A stretch of 64,000 nt of DNA from Cannabis sativa (GCF_029168945.1 NC_083605.1:38267280-38331279); one strand, 5' to 3'. Positions 45,173 to 57,880 are shown, counted from the stretch's first letter. Numbers and translations are program-made. Notes: generated from the letters alone by a model not told the origin.

Positions 45173-45770
45173 AAGTTTCTTGGGTCTAGCTAGTTATTAT
45201 CGTCAGTTTGTGGAAGGGTTCTCTAAAATTTCAACACCCTTAACTGAGCTTACTAAAAAGAATCAGCATTTTGTATGGACAGACATGTGTGAGGCTAGTG
45301 GTTTACTGTGATGCATCCAGACAGGGTCTGGGGTGTGTACTGATGAAAGTCGATCGGGTTATCACCTATGCTTCTCGTCAGTTGAAAGATTATGAGTAGC
45401 GATATCAGACTCATGACCTAGAATTGGCCGCGGTAGTGTTTGCTTTAAAAATTTGGCGACATTATCTCTATGGAGAGATATGGGAAATTTATACCGACCA
45501 TAACTGTCTCAAATATTTTTTTACCCAGAAAGATTTGAATATGAGACAAAGGCGTTGGTTTGAGTTAGTTAAGGATTACGATTGTGAGATTCTTTACCAC
45601 CCTTGAAAGGCTAATGTAGTGGCCGATGCCCTGAGGAGGAGGGGTCTCGGGCAAGTAGCTAGTATGATTCGGATTTCACCTCAGTTAGCAGAGGACATGG
45701 TCAGATGTAGCATTTAGTTTGTTGTAGGCAAGCTTCATAACTTGACGGAGCAATCTGATCTGTTCTATAA
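45173..45770 (+). pseudogene. Gypsy-A RNase H
   Basis: It resumes exactly where 35094 left off (RSFLGLASYYRQFVEGFSKI, the RT-RNase H connection). A deletion after VWTDMCEA removes some residues. RNase H shows its catalytic acidic positions: [42 protein letters not shown] and VVADALRRR. In-frame stops are at about 45397 and 45604. RNase H would remove the RNA strand during reverse transcription. Confidence 0.82.
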
Positions 45771-45788
45771 CGAATTAAAGTCGCTCAG

Positions 45789-46352
45789 ATGACTGATCCA
45801 GAGCTAGTAAAGATCAGAGAAGAGATATCAGCTGGTCAAGCCAGACACTTTACATTGTCAGACAGTGGGATGTTATTGCTCAAAACCAGGGTTTGTGTTC
45901 CTAATAATATGGAACTTAGAAATGAAATTTTTGAAGAGGCTCATACCACTCAATATTCCCTACACCCCGACACCACAAAGATGTATCGGGATCTTAAACC
46001 TTATTTCTGGTGGAGCAGAATGAAGAAGAATGTTGTAGAATTCGAATCGAGATGCCTAACCTGTCAGCAAATCAAGGCTGAACATTCGAGAACGGCAGGG
46101 TTGTTACAACCTTTAACTCTACCTGAGTGGAAATGGGAGGATACCACAATGGACATTGTGGTTGCGTTACCTAGAACCACGGGTTTGTTTGATTCTATTT
46201 GGGTTGTGATAGATCGATTCACGAAGTCTGCACATTTTCTACCAGTTAAAACAACCTTTTTAGTGGATCAGTACGCAGATTTATACGTCAAAGAAATAGT
46301 AAGACTGGATGGTGTACCAAAATCCATAGTTTTGGATAGCTTGCCTCTCTGA
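45789..46352 (+). pseudogene. Gypsy-A integrase, truncated core
   Basis: Open for 187 codons. It contains the HHCC zinc site (AHTTQYSLH ... CLTCQQIKAEH), the core start (TTMDIVVALPRT), DRFTKSAHFLPVKTTF and GVPKSIVLD. Directly after the second catalytic Asp, an internal deletion joins it out of frame to sequence close to the integrase C terminus (RRDVEFQVGDHVFL-like, about 46380), so the catalytic Glu is lost. Integrase would insert the DNA copy into the chromosome. Confidence 0.85.
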
Positions 46353-46830
46353 GTAGGCAAAAGAGTTATGCAGATCCAAAACGCAGAGATGTTGAGTTCC
46401 AAGTAGGGGATCACGTGTTTTTACAAGTATCTCCAATGAAGGGGATCAAGAGTTTTTTGGAAAAGAGGCAAGTTATGTCCTAGATTTACAGGACCTTTCG
46501 ACATTCTCAAGAAGGTTGGACAAGTGGCGTATTGATTAGCCGTGCCTCCAACTCTGTCAGTAGTTCACAATGTATTTCATGTCTCTATGTTGAGAAGATA
46601 CGTTTCAGACCCTGCTCATGTACTTAGCTATGAAAATCTTGAGCTGCAGCCAGACATGTCATATGAAGAACAGCCAGTGCAGATCCTTGACAGAAAGGAT
46701 AAAGTCAGTCAGAATAAGACCATAGCTTTGGTCAAAGTACTCTGGAGAAATAGCAAGGTGGAGGAAGCCACCTAGGAGTTAGAATCAGATATGAAAGCCA
46801 ATATCCAGAGTTATTCAGGTTAGATTTCTA
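46353..46830 (+). pseudogene. Gypsy-A integrase C terminus and chromodomain-like end
   Basis: Worn GDHVFL and GPFDIL motifs are followed by the open stretch 46542-46775 with LSVVHNVFHVSMLRRYVSDP, EEQPVQILDRKDKVSQNKTI and VLWRNSKVEEATW-like text (Trp codon now a stop). This layout is that of Tekay/Del-type chromoviruses, whose C-terminal chromodomain steers integration to chromatin. Confidence 0.78.
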
Positions 46831-46845
46831 GGACGAAATCCTTTT

Positions 46846-46858
46846 AAGGGGGGGTAGT
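46846..46858 (+). other. Gypsy-A polypurine tract
   Basis: AAGGGGGGG precedes the 3' LTR start by a few bases, as expected for plus-strand priming. Confidence 0.8.
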
Positions 46859-47999
46859 TGTATAGACCGCTTAGCTTAAATTTGGAAATTAGCAGATAAT
46901 TAGGGTTTAATTACAGAAATTATTTATTAATTCTAAATTATTAATTTATGATATTTTATTTGAATTCAAAATGCATTTTATATGTCGTATATAGAAATTT
47001 CATAATTTTGCATGTTCAGTGCCCGACAACATTAGAACGCGATGTTTGGCTATTAGAATCACATCTTAGTATTATAGTATAGCGGGGCGATATAGTTAGA
47101 CATTAGGAATGTCAAGAATAGTCATAAGTTTAGAATTCCCAAAATACCCCTTAGTGCCCTTTTTGGCGTTTTAGTGTGGGAGGGGATTAAAGGTCATTTT
47201 GCCCCATTAGCCTTTTGTCATTTTGTGACTTTAAGTAATTTAATCAATTTTCTAAGTTATGTTATGCTGATATTATCTTTGATAAAACCCTTTTATTCAT
47301 TATTTTAAAAATAAGAAAAAAAGTTTCGAAAGGAAGCTCTTTCTCAACTCTCTCTTTCTCTCTCTCGAAATCCCAAGAACCAGCTAGGGTTTGGGTGTTC
47401 TTCAGCAATTCAAGGTGATTTCCAACAGCTCTAACTATAATCTAAGCCAAGGTAAAGCATCTTGTAGCTCCCTCTTTAGATTCTTGTTTTTGAAGAAATA
47501 AATTATGCATGTTTTTGGGATTTTGGTTGTTGTTCTTGTTGCTGGTGTTTAATTGTGTTCTCTGTAGTTAAAATTTGTTGGAATAAGTTGGTTTAAGCTT
47601 GGTTTGTGGGCTGTTATTGGGTTTGAGCAAGCTTTGAGTTTTAGAACTCAAGCTTGGCCCTTTAATGGCAAGTTTTTTTTCAGTGCTTGTTGTTGTGTTT
47701 TGTTGCTCGGAGAATGAACTTTAGGATGCTTAGAACAGGTCTGGAAGGTCTCATGTGGATTGGCGTTTTTTGGGTTGAGATATAGAATTTTTAGGCATTC
47801 CTGCACTGAACCGTAATTCAGGTTCAAAGGGGCCTGTAGGAACCGGAATTCCGGTTCAGAGAGGCCTCTAGGAACTTGAATTCTGGTTGGTCCCCAGGAA
47901 ACCCACAGAACTGGAATTCCAGTTGGGGAACCGGTCTACCGGTTGGCGCAATTTTGGGAACCGTAGTTTTCCCATTTTTGAGATATTTAGGGTATTGCC
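46859..47999 (+). mobile_element. Gypsy-A 3' LTR, left part
   Basis: Starts TGTATAGACCGCTTAGC and follows the 5' LTR to the equivalent of about 27575, where nCop-4 interrupts (GGTATTGCC then TGTTGG). The predicted duplication is TTGCC (47995-47999). It contains an expanded palindrome cluster: AACCGGAATTCCGGTT (47841-47856), AACTGGAATTCCAGTT (47909-47924) and AACCGGTCTACCGGTT (47929-47944). Confidence 0.88.
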
Positions 48000-49875
48000 T
48001 GTTGGAAATTATTTTACCAGGATCTTAGATCTACTCACAAGTATGTTGTTTAACACCCTTAATATGAACTTTCTAAAACGATGAAATAAACACATATAAA
48101 GTTTAGGAAACCTTACATTGGGTGCAGCGGAATATAATGACTCCTTCCGTTCAGATATCTAGCCATTGATTCCTTTCTGTAGCAGAGCATTATCAATATC
48201 TGAACCTGGATCTCTTTCTCTGAATCTTTGATGCTGAAACCTCCTTCTTGCTGAAAGTCTTTCTTCACGATCTTCCTCACTATGATTGAGGTATCACTTA
48301 CTGTGTGTGGGCACTACTCATACACTAAGGATTTCGAAATTCAAGAGGGAAGAGAAAGAAGAAGTGGCAGCTAAAGATAGGGAGAGAGAAAGGCTCAGGT
48401 TTTTCTCTGAAGGAAAAATAGAAAATTTAAGTGTAATTTTCCTGAAGCCTTCACTATCTATTTATAGCATTCCACTAGGGTTAGGTTTGAATTATTTGGC
48501 ATTAAAATAATGAAAATATCAGTTTAAATTTCCTACAAAAGTGGTTGGCCCTATACTAGTGGATTTGGGCCTCACTTTTTGCAATTTTGCAGTTTTACCT
48601 TTTCTGCATCTGATTTTCTCAAAAACGCCAATTTTCTAATTCAACCATTTAAATGCCAATTCTAACTATTTAATAACTATAAATAATTATTAAATAATAT
48701 TGTCATTTATCATATTTATTAATTGAACCATACAAAGTATCATAATTAACAAATATGCCCCTATAAACTCTTTCTTTACAATTTCGCCCTTACTTAGTGA
48801 AAAATTCACAAATACACATAGTCTAATTTGAGAATTATAATTGATTAATCAAAACCAATTATATGAGTCTGACAAGCAATATTATCTCAACTAATAACCG
48901 AGCTTCCAATAAGTAGATCAAGAATTTAGCACTAAAATTCACTAACTTATTAATTCTTCGTTGAATCCACGCATAGAACTTAGAATTGCACTCTCAGTAT
49001 ATAGAATGCTCTATATGTTCCACCATATAGACACATCATTAGTTATCCATTGTTATAATCCTAATTTGATCAATGACCCTCTATATGAATGATCTACACT
49101 GTAAAGGGATTAAATTACCGTTACACCCTACAATGTATTTATTCCTTAAAACACTTGACCCCTTATAAATGATATTTCAGCTTATGTGAAATGAGTACTC
49201 CACCATTTATGTTCGTTTGGTCAAGCTCGAAGGAGATCATCCCTTGCTTACTATTCGCCAGATAGAAGCTATAGATTCCATGTTTATGCTAGCGCTCCCA
49301 CTCAATTGCACTACCGTGTTCCCAAAATGTACGTATCACCCTGACCTAAAAGTAGGCTTAACTAACAAATCAAAGAACACGAATAGCCTTTCAAGATTGA
49401 GCCTAATCATAACAGGATTAAGAACATTTGATCTAGGATCAACTCGGCGATATTGACTTGAATAGATTTTACGGTAAGTTTAATAAATCTAAGTCAAAGT
49501 TCAATATCGGTCCCTTCCGATGCATACTCCATGCATCCAACCTGAGCTTTACTTTAACCAATGTTCTGGAAAGAACATAGCACTTCTCCAAATGCAAGTA
49601 AACTCTGTTGTAGATTCTCATATCAGTAAAACCCTATGTCTGATAAATCTAGGAAACTTTATTCACATAGTCATGTTTACTTTCCAATGTGTTGACGGCA
49701 CAATAAACAGGATCAAGTATGTGAAAAGGGTTTCAGATGAATTTATACATTATGTACATATAATCATGAAATAAATCATGTGAACCATGCAACATTAAAT
49801 GTTATTTCTGATCTATATTAATAAGTAAATCTGATTATATTGAAATGAGTTTTATTTAGGGCATAAAACCCAACA
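48000..49875 (-). mobile_element. nCop-4 3' LTR
   Basis: Full-length nCop LTR with TGTTGG/CCCAACA ends. A short deletion relative to nCop-3 is visible around 48894, where the CCATGGTCCCC segment is missing. The plus strand keeps the recurring 79-codon antisense frame (49217-49456). Confidence 0.92.
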
Positions 49876-50339
49876 AACTCCCACTTGCACTAATATAAAA
49901 CAAAAAGTGCATTTCAAATAATCTCAACACCTTGATATACAAATCAAGTGTAGTAGTAGTAAACTCCTCATAATAGGATCTGAAAGGTTGAATTAACCAC
50001 AACCTTTCCTCCACTATTACTCTTCCTTAATCACAAAATCATTGATAATGTGAAATTCCTCTCTATATGTCTACTCTCTTGGGATACTGGATTCTATATC
50101 TTTGGCAACTACTTTTGGTTAATCAGGAAATTAACACTAGTAGTTTAAGGCAATTTGGAATGATGCCAAAAATGTATAGAACTTTCCTTAGACTGAATAA
50201 GTACCTTTCCTGCAACCTTAACATTCAGTGCCTCTCTGGTAGACCTAGAGACTTCAGATAGGTTTTTACACTTCTCCAAAATCACTATTCCACCCCCAGA
50301 GTAACCACCATATTATCAGAAATATTTACTAGCTCATAG

Positions 50340-51990
50340 GCAAATTTCGAAATCTGATGTGGTGTAGTCTAAGAGTTTTAAACACACTCTTATAGACTAA
50401 CATATAGTTCCTCTTCTTAATCTTAGGATTTACTTGATTGTCTTCCAATGTTCTTCTCCTGGATTAATCTGATACCTACTCATTACTCCCACTCAACAGC
50501 AGGTGTCTGGTCTAAGGCATACAAAAGCAAATCTAAGACCTCTCACTGTTGATATAAGAAATTCTTTCATGGCTTTATCTTTTCTGAAATAGTTAAGACT
50601 TTTCCTTAGATAAAAAAATCTATGCCTAAGAAGTTGTGAAGCTTCTATAGATTGCCATTAGAAAGAAAATGCTTCAGCATCTTACTAAAGTAAGTTGCTT
50701 GCATTAGAGTAAGTAATTACCAGGTATACCACAAGCCATAGGTTTAGATAAACTCAAACCTATAATACTAGGAACAGGAAGTTTTGTTAAGTCCATTGAA
50801 TGGACTTATAAACGAAAATTTCCTTTTATGTCCTTGTAATAGAAAAGTTTAGGTTACTCCATGTGAATGGATTAAACCAAAGTTCTATTGGCTTTCTTCT
50901 TAGTTTCTTATCTTGACAATCCATTACTTGTTTAAACTCACAATGGATTTTAATCACTAGTGTCTCCCAAGTAATAAGAAGGTGAGTTCCTAGAAACTCT
51001 CCCACTACGACAAGGTACCGTGAATTATGTCTAAGAAAATGGTATTAACCTCTTTGGTTGTGACAAGACAACAGAGGCAGTGGGATCATCATATGTCAAA
51101 TAAGATGATAGAACACTTTTGGAATCAAGAATTAAATATCTCCTTTATTTGCTACTTGATTTTCAGACTTAGTCTTTTTCTTAGAAAAGTAGTATTTGTT
51201 TGAACAAACACATTCTTATCTATTGACAATGGGATGGTCCACCCCTAATCACTTAGAACAGCTAACAAACCATGGTTAACAATTTTAGCTTTTCTTAAGA
51301 TTTTGATTAGGTCATTCATGAATCTAGTAATGATTTACATTAAGTATACAACCATTACATCATTCTGAAATTGTATTACCATAGAAGGAATTATGCAACG
51401 ACTAGTAACTAATCATCAATATCCAACTCGAAATTTCTGGGGAGGTAAGTTTGGATATAATTCAAAAATCAATTTAATGATCTTTGAACTGCATATCTAC
51501 TAACTATTTCTCAACCCCTATCAGTTCGCAAGATCTTTAACCACTTACCTTAATGGTTTTAACCATTGCTAGAAATTAATGAAATTTTTCAAACATTTCA
51601 AATTTCTTGCTAAAAGGTATAATCTAGAGTTATCGTTTTAAGAATACAACGAAAAACTCATATCCACCCCTGAATGTACACCCATCTGCGAATGAGATGA
51701 ACTACTTTCAGTGGATATAGGCATATTAACTCTTTGCAGAGATTGATCTTGTCAATTCCACTATGAACAAGATACAAATGCCATAGATTAAAAAAAATGT
51801 GGTAGTGTCTTTTGATGACATAGGTTTATAAAAGAATTCTTAGAATAGTGCAAGTGGATCCTGGTCACAGAATACCTAACTCATATTCCATACAGTTTGA
51901 ATCCATTAATAAAAGATGGTTATTAAACACTTGAGAAAGTGTAACTGTATTGTATCTGGAATTAGAAATATAAGAAAATTTCTGTTTGGA
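50340..51990 (-). pseudogene. Copia pol remnants of nCop-4
   Basis: The RNase H-region block (about 50340-50600), linker (51150-51230) and integrase/pre-integrase relics (51400-51840) align with those of nCop-3 with few differences and shared stops. Non-coding. The 50067-50261 plus-strand open frame is a shadow. Confidence 0.65.
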
Positions 51991-52289
51991 TTCTAAAATT
52001 AAAGTCAAAGACTTAAATTCAACCAAATATTATGAGTAATTCTTTCTTGGACCACCACTACTATTTAAACTCTAAGTCAGATTTGCCCATACAAGTAGGA
52101 GATTTCTAAGATTGAGGATTTATATCAATTGGGAATAGAGTTTCGGGATTATAATCTTATGCGTCATTTAATTTCTTAAGAGAAAATATAGAATGACATG
52201 AAATGATTTATAGACCATTCATCCAATGATATGTTATTGAGCTAATTCGAAATGAATAAGCTAAGAGGAATTAGGATAATTTTGTTTAA

Positions 52290-52995
52290 AATAAGAATCC
52301 AACGATGCTTCGATTAGCGAAAGTCAAAGTAATCTTATTTATATAATCTTCTTGTTTCATATCGTAAAAATACTAGTCTAAGGTGTCATCAATTGATGAA
52401 CAACTAGATGTCGCATATACAATATTTATCTTTCGAGATCTAACACTATTATGAATGTCTAATGGTGAAAATCCACTAGGGATTTATCTCATTAGATAAA
52501 CAAGCCAAGTTAGACCAACAATGAAGATTCGAAATTAAACTACAACTTAATAACAGAAAATAACATGGTTCAATATAAATTCATACACAATTCAGAAATT
52601 ATAAGCATATAGCAAGTAGGAATGACAAGTGAAAATACTAAAACTTACAATCCTAAATAATTTCCAAGGTTTTCAACAAACTGATATCAGTGTCCCGTTT
52701 AGGCGAGAGTCAAAGCTACCATTCATTGAATAGAGTTGTCAGCTCGTCTAAAATGTTAAACATTCTAGCAACCTTTTATTCGATCAAGATTGGAATTCAG
52801 CGTTGTCCCGTTTAGGCGAGAGTCAAGGCAATTCTATCTTATGAGCTTCCACCATTGTTTCATAATTTGCAAGTCAAGTATGGTCGCCACCATTAGGGTG
52901 ATCCATACCATACAAAACACTTACAAACTACTTATCATGTGAGGTTAAACGGTGCGAAATTGCTAATGAACGTTCCTCCATTAGGGAGGATTACT
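52290..52995 (-). repeat. nCop conserved hairpin and GCC-motif block (nCop-4 copy)
   Basis: Hairpins CACC/GGTG at 52888-52900 and TCCTCC/GGAGGA at 52974-52990. Motif copies at about 52690-52712, 52803-52825 and a worn one at 52294-52330. Nearly identical to nCop-3. Confidence 0.7.
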
Positions 52996-54538
52996 CACTA
53001 AAACAAACGCGGTGTAAAACCCACAATGGAGATCGAATATCTTAATAATAAAGCTCATTATTTAAAAAGAGTTGTATTTTCTTTGATTCTCTTTATTTAT
53101 TCTATTTATTTTAAATATATATATTTATTTAATTAAAATTTCCAATTTAGAATGAAAAATTCTAAATATAAATTTTAATTTAATATTTATAAATTTTACT
53201 TAGATGGATATGAAAATAACATGAATTATTTCCATCTTAGTAATAATTTTCAATAAATATTTAGAAAAATATTCAATTTAAGTTGTTACAAAATTAATTT
53301 AAATTAATTTACAACTCAAATTTAATTTTCTATAAATATATATTGCATTTCGAAAAATTAAAGTATATAAGAATACAATTTTCGAAAAATGCATATTAAA
53401 ATAAATCCTGGAAAAATTATTCTAATTTAATGTTGACCCAAAATTAATTAATAAAATTAATTTACAACAAAAAATATAATTTTCCTATTTAATTAAATAT
53501 ATAAGAAAAATTTCAAATATTTAAGTATGATGATGAAAATCAACTTAAATATTAATTTTCTATTTAATTAAATATACTAGAAAAATACTTCAAGCAAAAA
53601 TATCATCTATCTAGATTTTCCTTTGACTAATTAATTAATTTCTAATAATATACTTTATTTCAATTTATTTTAAATTAATCAATAAATGAAAAAATCATTG
53701 ATTTAAGTTGATCCAAGAATTAATTAAAATAATTAATTTACAACTTAATCTATTTTTCAAGATAAAATTCGAAATTCTAGCATTTAAGAAATGCAATTTC
53801 GAAATTGATTAATAAAATAAAGAAAAAATATATTTTGAAAATTATTTAAATTTGGTTGAAAAAATAAATTTCAAATAAAAATAATTTTCTATTTAATTAA
53901 ATTTCATGAAAAAGAAATATTTAAGTATGATGATGAAAATCAACTTAGATATTTAATTTTCAAATTAATTAAATGTATTAAATTCAAGAAATAAATAATT
54001 AAGTGTAGAGAAGACTTAATTATATATTTCTAGTTTAATACTAGGAAAAATATATTTAAAATAAATTGTACCAAAGTTAATTATATAAATAATTAATTTC
54101 ACAATGTATAATATTTTCCTATTTAATATTAGAAATAATAAGTAGTCTAGAAATAATTATCTAGAAAATATCTTATTTGACTAAGTATCTTTTCCACTAA
54201 ATTTGAAAAAAAAATATCTAATTTAGGTTGTATTAGAAAAAATCTAGAACCTAAATATTTTTCAAATTTAAATTTAATTAAATATCAAAAATTAAGTTGT
54301 AACCACTTAATTTGAAAATATTCCATTTTAAGTTAATATTCGAAAAGATATTAACTTAAAAAATATCTAAAGAATCTTAATAACCAATGCCTAAAATTCC
54401 TCAACTTAATTTTGAAATTTGAAATTCAAAAGATATTCAGATTTAAGTTGGTTAGTTGTAGATAACTAAATTTCAACTTAAATAGGAATATTTAATGAAA
54501 AATTTAAATTAAGCTCCAGAAAGAATCTAGATGGTTAC
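52996..54538. other. AT-rich non-coding tract of nCop-4
   Basis: Matches the AT-rich interior of nCop-3 (38600-40130) in reverse. No gene seen. Confidence 0.7.
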
Positions 54539-55319
54539 TGTTGCTCCTAAATTCGCCCAATATACGTGGACCAGTCAAGAGGGGACACGTGGATCAGATA
54601 ACTTGGAAAGATTTGCTAAGTCTTTTTATGCCACCAGGAAGCGCTATTCGCATGGGTCCCGGAGGATACACCCGGAGTACAAGGTACTCCGGGAAGCTAG
54701 CATAGCATGAAGGCACTCCGGGATGTGTCAGGTCTCTCCCGAGAAATCAAGTCGCATTTAATGCTGCATGGGAGGAAGCGTGTTGGGACTGTAACACGCA
54801 ATAAAGTCTGACAGCGCAACCCCCAAACAGCAGCGCCACAGTAATGATCATTTAAGTCTAGCGACGGCTACTCTGCGAAGAGTCACGTCAATCATAAGAC
54901 AAAAAGGACATTCTCCATAAAAACCCTACAGCACCTAGGGATTTGACCATGCATCACCCATGGTATATTCATCGGAAATGCCCAACTTTATGGATACTTA
55001 CAGACACATGTGTAAGAACAATTCTAGGGATTACCCCACCAAAACACTATAAATACCCCCTCAAAGCTCATTTAATGGGGTCGGAGAATCTTGGTTGCAA
55101 AAGAGCAAGAAGAGAAAAAACTCACCAAGAACATTCTCTGTATTTAAGAGAAAAACATTCTCTCAAGTGTAGAATCTGTATTAAATACATCCATTAATAG
55201 CAGTGGCTCGTGGACTAAGGCTCATTAACGCCCCAACCACGTAAAAAGTCTTCATCTCACTTTCTTACAGCTCATTATTATAATTATATTTTAATAGTTG
55301 CCGAAAACCTCGGTCAACA
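54539..55319 (+). mobile_element. Tat-A 5' LTR (781 bp)
   Basis: TGTTGCTCC at the left, interrupting nCop-4, and CGGTCAACA at the right, three bases before the primer site. The TATA box is at 55049-55056. The left border is set by where nCop-4 similarity ends. Confidence 0.82.
55049..55056 (+). promoter_or_regulatory. Tat-A LTR TATA box
   Basis: TATAAATA, about 270 bases before the LTR end. A transcript would start near 55080. Confidence 0.6.
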
Positions 55320-55322
55320 TTT

Positions 55323-55340
55323 TGGTGCTTTCATTGAGAG
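55323..55340 (+). other. Tat-A primer binding site
   Basis: TGGTGCTTTCATTGAGAG, identical to that of Tat-B, placed just after the LTR end. tRNA not assigned. Confidence 0.8.
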
Positions 55341-55382
55341 CTGAGGAAAGCTGCTTCACAACAAGCATTTAACTTCACGATA

Positions 55383-57330
55383 ATGGTGGAGACAAGAGCT
55401 ACACGTCATCCTCGCCCTCTAGAAGACGCTCAAGATCCCAATGAGGAAGATGTAGCCTCAAGGGCAGCAGAGGAGTCCGAGGAAGAAGAAGAAGGAATAG
55501 TTCCCGATGAAAACCACGAGGAACACCTCGACGAGTATGCTTATGATGATGGAAGCTACCAAGAGCTGGTGCTCCTCAGACAAAAAGCTATCGATCATGA
55601 AGCTGAGATCGAAGCTCAGAAAGTGCAAAATCAAAAAAATGCATGAAGTGATGCTAGCCATGCAGAAAGCCATGGAGGCAGCTGGTATTCACGTGCATCC
55701 CAAGGCGATGGCCGCTGGACTCGACGGGGAGCCAGCGACGTCTTCGCCTAATTCCCAGCAGCGAAGGCCTAGGGAACCTAGCCCTATAAGGCACCTGCGA
55801 GGAAAACCAAACAAAAAACCCTACTTCGCCTCTGGTCGAAAGAAAAAGGCGCAGGATCCGCGAAAGGTCCGCTCGGATTTCCCTAAAGGGAAAGGTCCGC
55901 AGAGGGGCAAGCCCCAAAGAGGGAGTCTTGGCCCTCAGGATCGAGGGGACCGGAAAAGCGTTTCCGTGCACCAGAACCGAGGGGTAGAGGAAGAGGAGGA
56001 CACGAGATGTCCACCCATTGATCCGAGAAATCAAATCAATGGGAATCAAGGTGACCTCCGGATCACCTTGACCAAAAAAGATACGGACCCGTAGTCTCCT
56101 CGGGTGCATCAGAACGAAGGGATTATGGCAGAACTTGCCATACTTCGAAAGGATATTGCCCGAGTCTCCCGGAGGCAAAAGGGAGATGACTCCGACTCGG
56201 ACAGTGAGGATCGGGAGCCTTGTGCCAAACATATCCTGGAGGCGGAGCTCCCTAAAAACTTCAAGATGCCCGAGATGGCGGCATATACTGGGAACTCCGA
56301 CCCCAGTGATCACTTGTCACGATTCAACCGAGTCATGACGAGTCATGCGGGTCGGCAATGACGCCAAATGCTTATGCTTCCCCCTCACTCGAGCGGATCG
56401 GCAGAGGAATGGTTCAAGAAATTGGAACCGGGATCGGTGGGATGTTGGAACAAACTCCAAACCAACTTCGGAGACAATTTGTCGCCGCCTGGGAAGGTCA
56501 ACTTGGAGGTTAGTGCCTTGACCAACATCAAGCAACTGCCCACCGAGACCTTGAAGAATTACATCAAGAGGTTCCGAGAGGAAGCCTCGAAGACCAAGAA
56601 GGTCGACGACGGACAACAGCTTGCGCTTCTCCAAGCTGGAATCCGCACCGGGACTCCCTTCTGGAACGAATTACAGCAAGAAGGCGGCCGCTAGCCTTCG
56701 GGACTTCCGAAGCGAGTCCAAAAATATATTAACCTCGAAGAAGCCCAGATCGTGGCTTACGGAGGCTATTATCCCACCGGGATAGCAGGATACATGCCAG
56801 GAGTATCGCCCTCGGGTACTGTCCCGACCGCGACCCCTCCGATAAGTGGCATACAGTTTTCTGCTACTCCCGGATACGCCTGGGGCCAAGCTTTGCTCCC
56901 GGCATCTTCCCATTACGGCAACCCGTCCGGGGTGAATGGACGGACTCCTTCACAGGCTGCCCCGACCGCTAGCTTAACAGGCCCTACCCAAGGGTCGAGA
57001 AGCAAAAGGTCTTCCAAGGGCAGCACCCGAACGGGAGAGAAGCGCCAAAAGAAGGGGTACACACCCCAATACACCCAGTACACAGAGCTCACGGACTCTC
57101 AGGAACGTGTATATTTTGCCACAAGGCAGAATACGCACTACCGGAGACCCCAGCCATTGTACAGAGACAGCTCCCGGAGAGATCCGAGTAAAAGGTGCGA
57201 GTACCACAACGACATTGGCCACAGCACCAATGAGTGTAAAAATCTCAAAGATGAGATTGAGAATCTGATCCGTTTGGGCCACCTCTATGAGTGGATCAAA
57301 AATAGGTTGCCCCACCTTAACCGGGGCGGG
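55383..57330 (+). pseudogene. Tat-A gag
   Basis: Starts MVETRATRHPRPLEDAQDP, 63 bases after the LTR. An acidic N-terminal region is followed by a frame change at a run of seven A residues (55633-55639), then one frame to 57330 with stops at 56092, 56359 and 56692. Recognisable parts: basic linker; gag core ILEAELPKNFKMPEMAAYTG, DPSDHL, EEWFKKL, LSALTNIKQ-like text and ETLKNYIKRF; and a Pro/Gly-rich region. The C-terminal knuckle-like CEYHNDIGHSTNEC is followed by NLKDEIENLIRLGHL. Particle protein; the few isolated defects suggest recent decay, or partly sequence errors. Confidence 0.82.
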
Positions 57331-57880
57331 TGGCAGGGGGTATGCCTTCGGGAACACCAGGGGGTACAGCAGGAGTATTGCCTCCAGCTGCTCCCGCAGG
57401 TGACGCCCAGCATATACCCGGACTACCGCCCCGGCGTAATGGACGGGTAGCCATGATCTCCGGAGGTCCCCATATCGGAGGAAACACTCGAAAGGAGCGA
57501 AAGAGATATGCCGAGGCCGCAAGACATAGTGAGGTGTGGGAGGTCACTCAACTCCCAGCTCAAAGGCCTCGGCTAATGGACCAACCCATAACGTTCACGG
57601 AAGAAGACGCCAAGACGGTACGTTTTCCTCATCACGACCCGCTGGTCATAGAGACCCCCATCGCAAATAAAGTGGTGGCTAGGGTCCTGATTGACAACGG
57701 AAGTTCCGTGAACTTGCTCTTCAAAGAAGCCTTCACTGCGATAGGGTTGACCGACCGGGACCTCTCTCCTAGTGGATCGCAGCTCACAGGGTGGGACAAC
57801 GCTAATCCCGATGGGAAAAGTCAGGCTCCCAGTTACCCTGTGCCCGGATACCCCCCAAAGCACATTCAAGTATTGCACCT
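57330..57880 (+). pseudogene. Tat-A aspartic protease
   Basis: In a different frame from gag (shift near 57300-57330). RVLIDNGSSVNLLF carries the Asp active site in the D.GS form common in Tat/Athila elements. A further frame shift near 57800 leads into the TLIPMGKVRLPVTL and YNAILGRPAL block of the protease end. Confidence 0.8.

Larger units (their letters stand above)
26499..47999 (+). mobile_element. Gypsy-A: Ty3/gypsy retrotransposon (chromovirus-like) with two internal insertions and an interrupted 3' LTR
   Basis: Order: 5' LTR (26499-28473), primer site for initiator Met tRNA (28476), gag (28725-33742, split), protease, reverse transcriptase, RNase H, integrase, chromodomain-like C terminus (to 46830), polypurine tract, 3' LTR (46859 onward). 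Protease-RT-RNase H-integrase order is that of Ty3/gypsy, and the C terminus suggests a Tekay/Del-type chromovirus. The upstream target bases are CGTGG (26494-26498); the partner copy should lie beyond this window. LTR copies differ by several per cent by eye, and pol has many stops, so it is old. Insertions: Cassandra composite in gag, nCop-3 in pol, nCop-4 in the 3' LTR. Confidence 0.88.
48000..54538 (-). mobile_element. nCop-4: degenerate copia element, left part, interrupted by Tat-A
   Basis: Reverse-oriented copy very close to nCop-3. The 3' LTR is at 48000-49875, then the polypurine tract (GTGCAAGTGGGAGTT on the minus strand, ending at 49876), pol remnants, hairpin block and AT-rich tract, up to the point equivalent to about 38600. 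There Tat-A begins (54539). The rest of nCop-4, its 5' LTR and the remainder of the Gypsy-A 3' LTR should lie beyond this window. Confidence 0.88.

Noticed and set aside
55654..56313. 219-codon minus-strand frame over Tat-A gag, and similar long shadows at 56974-57522 and 58767-59216
   Set aside because: They are complements of gag/pol coding sequence in GC-rich DNA, where stops are rare; the sense strand carries the recognisable motifs.
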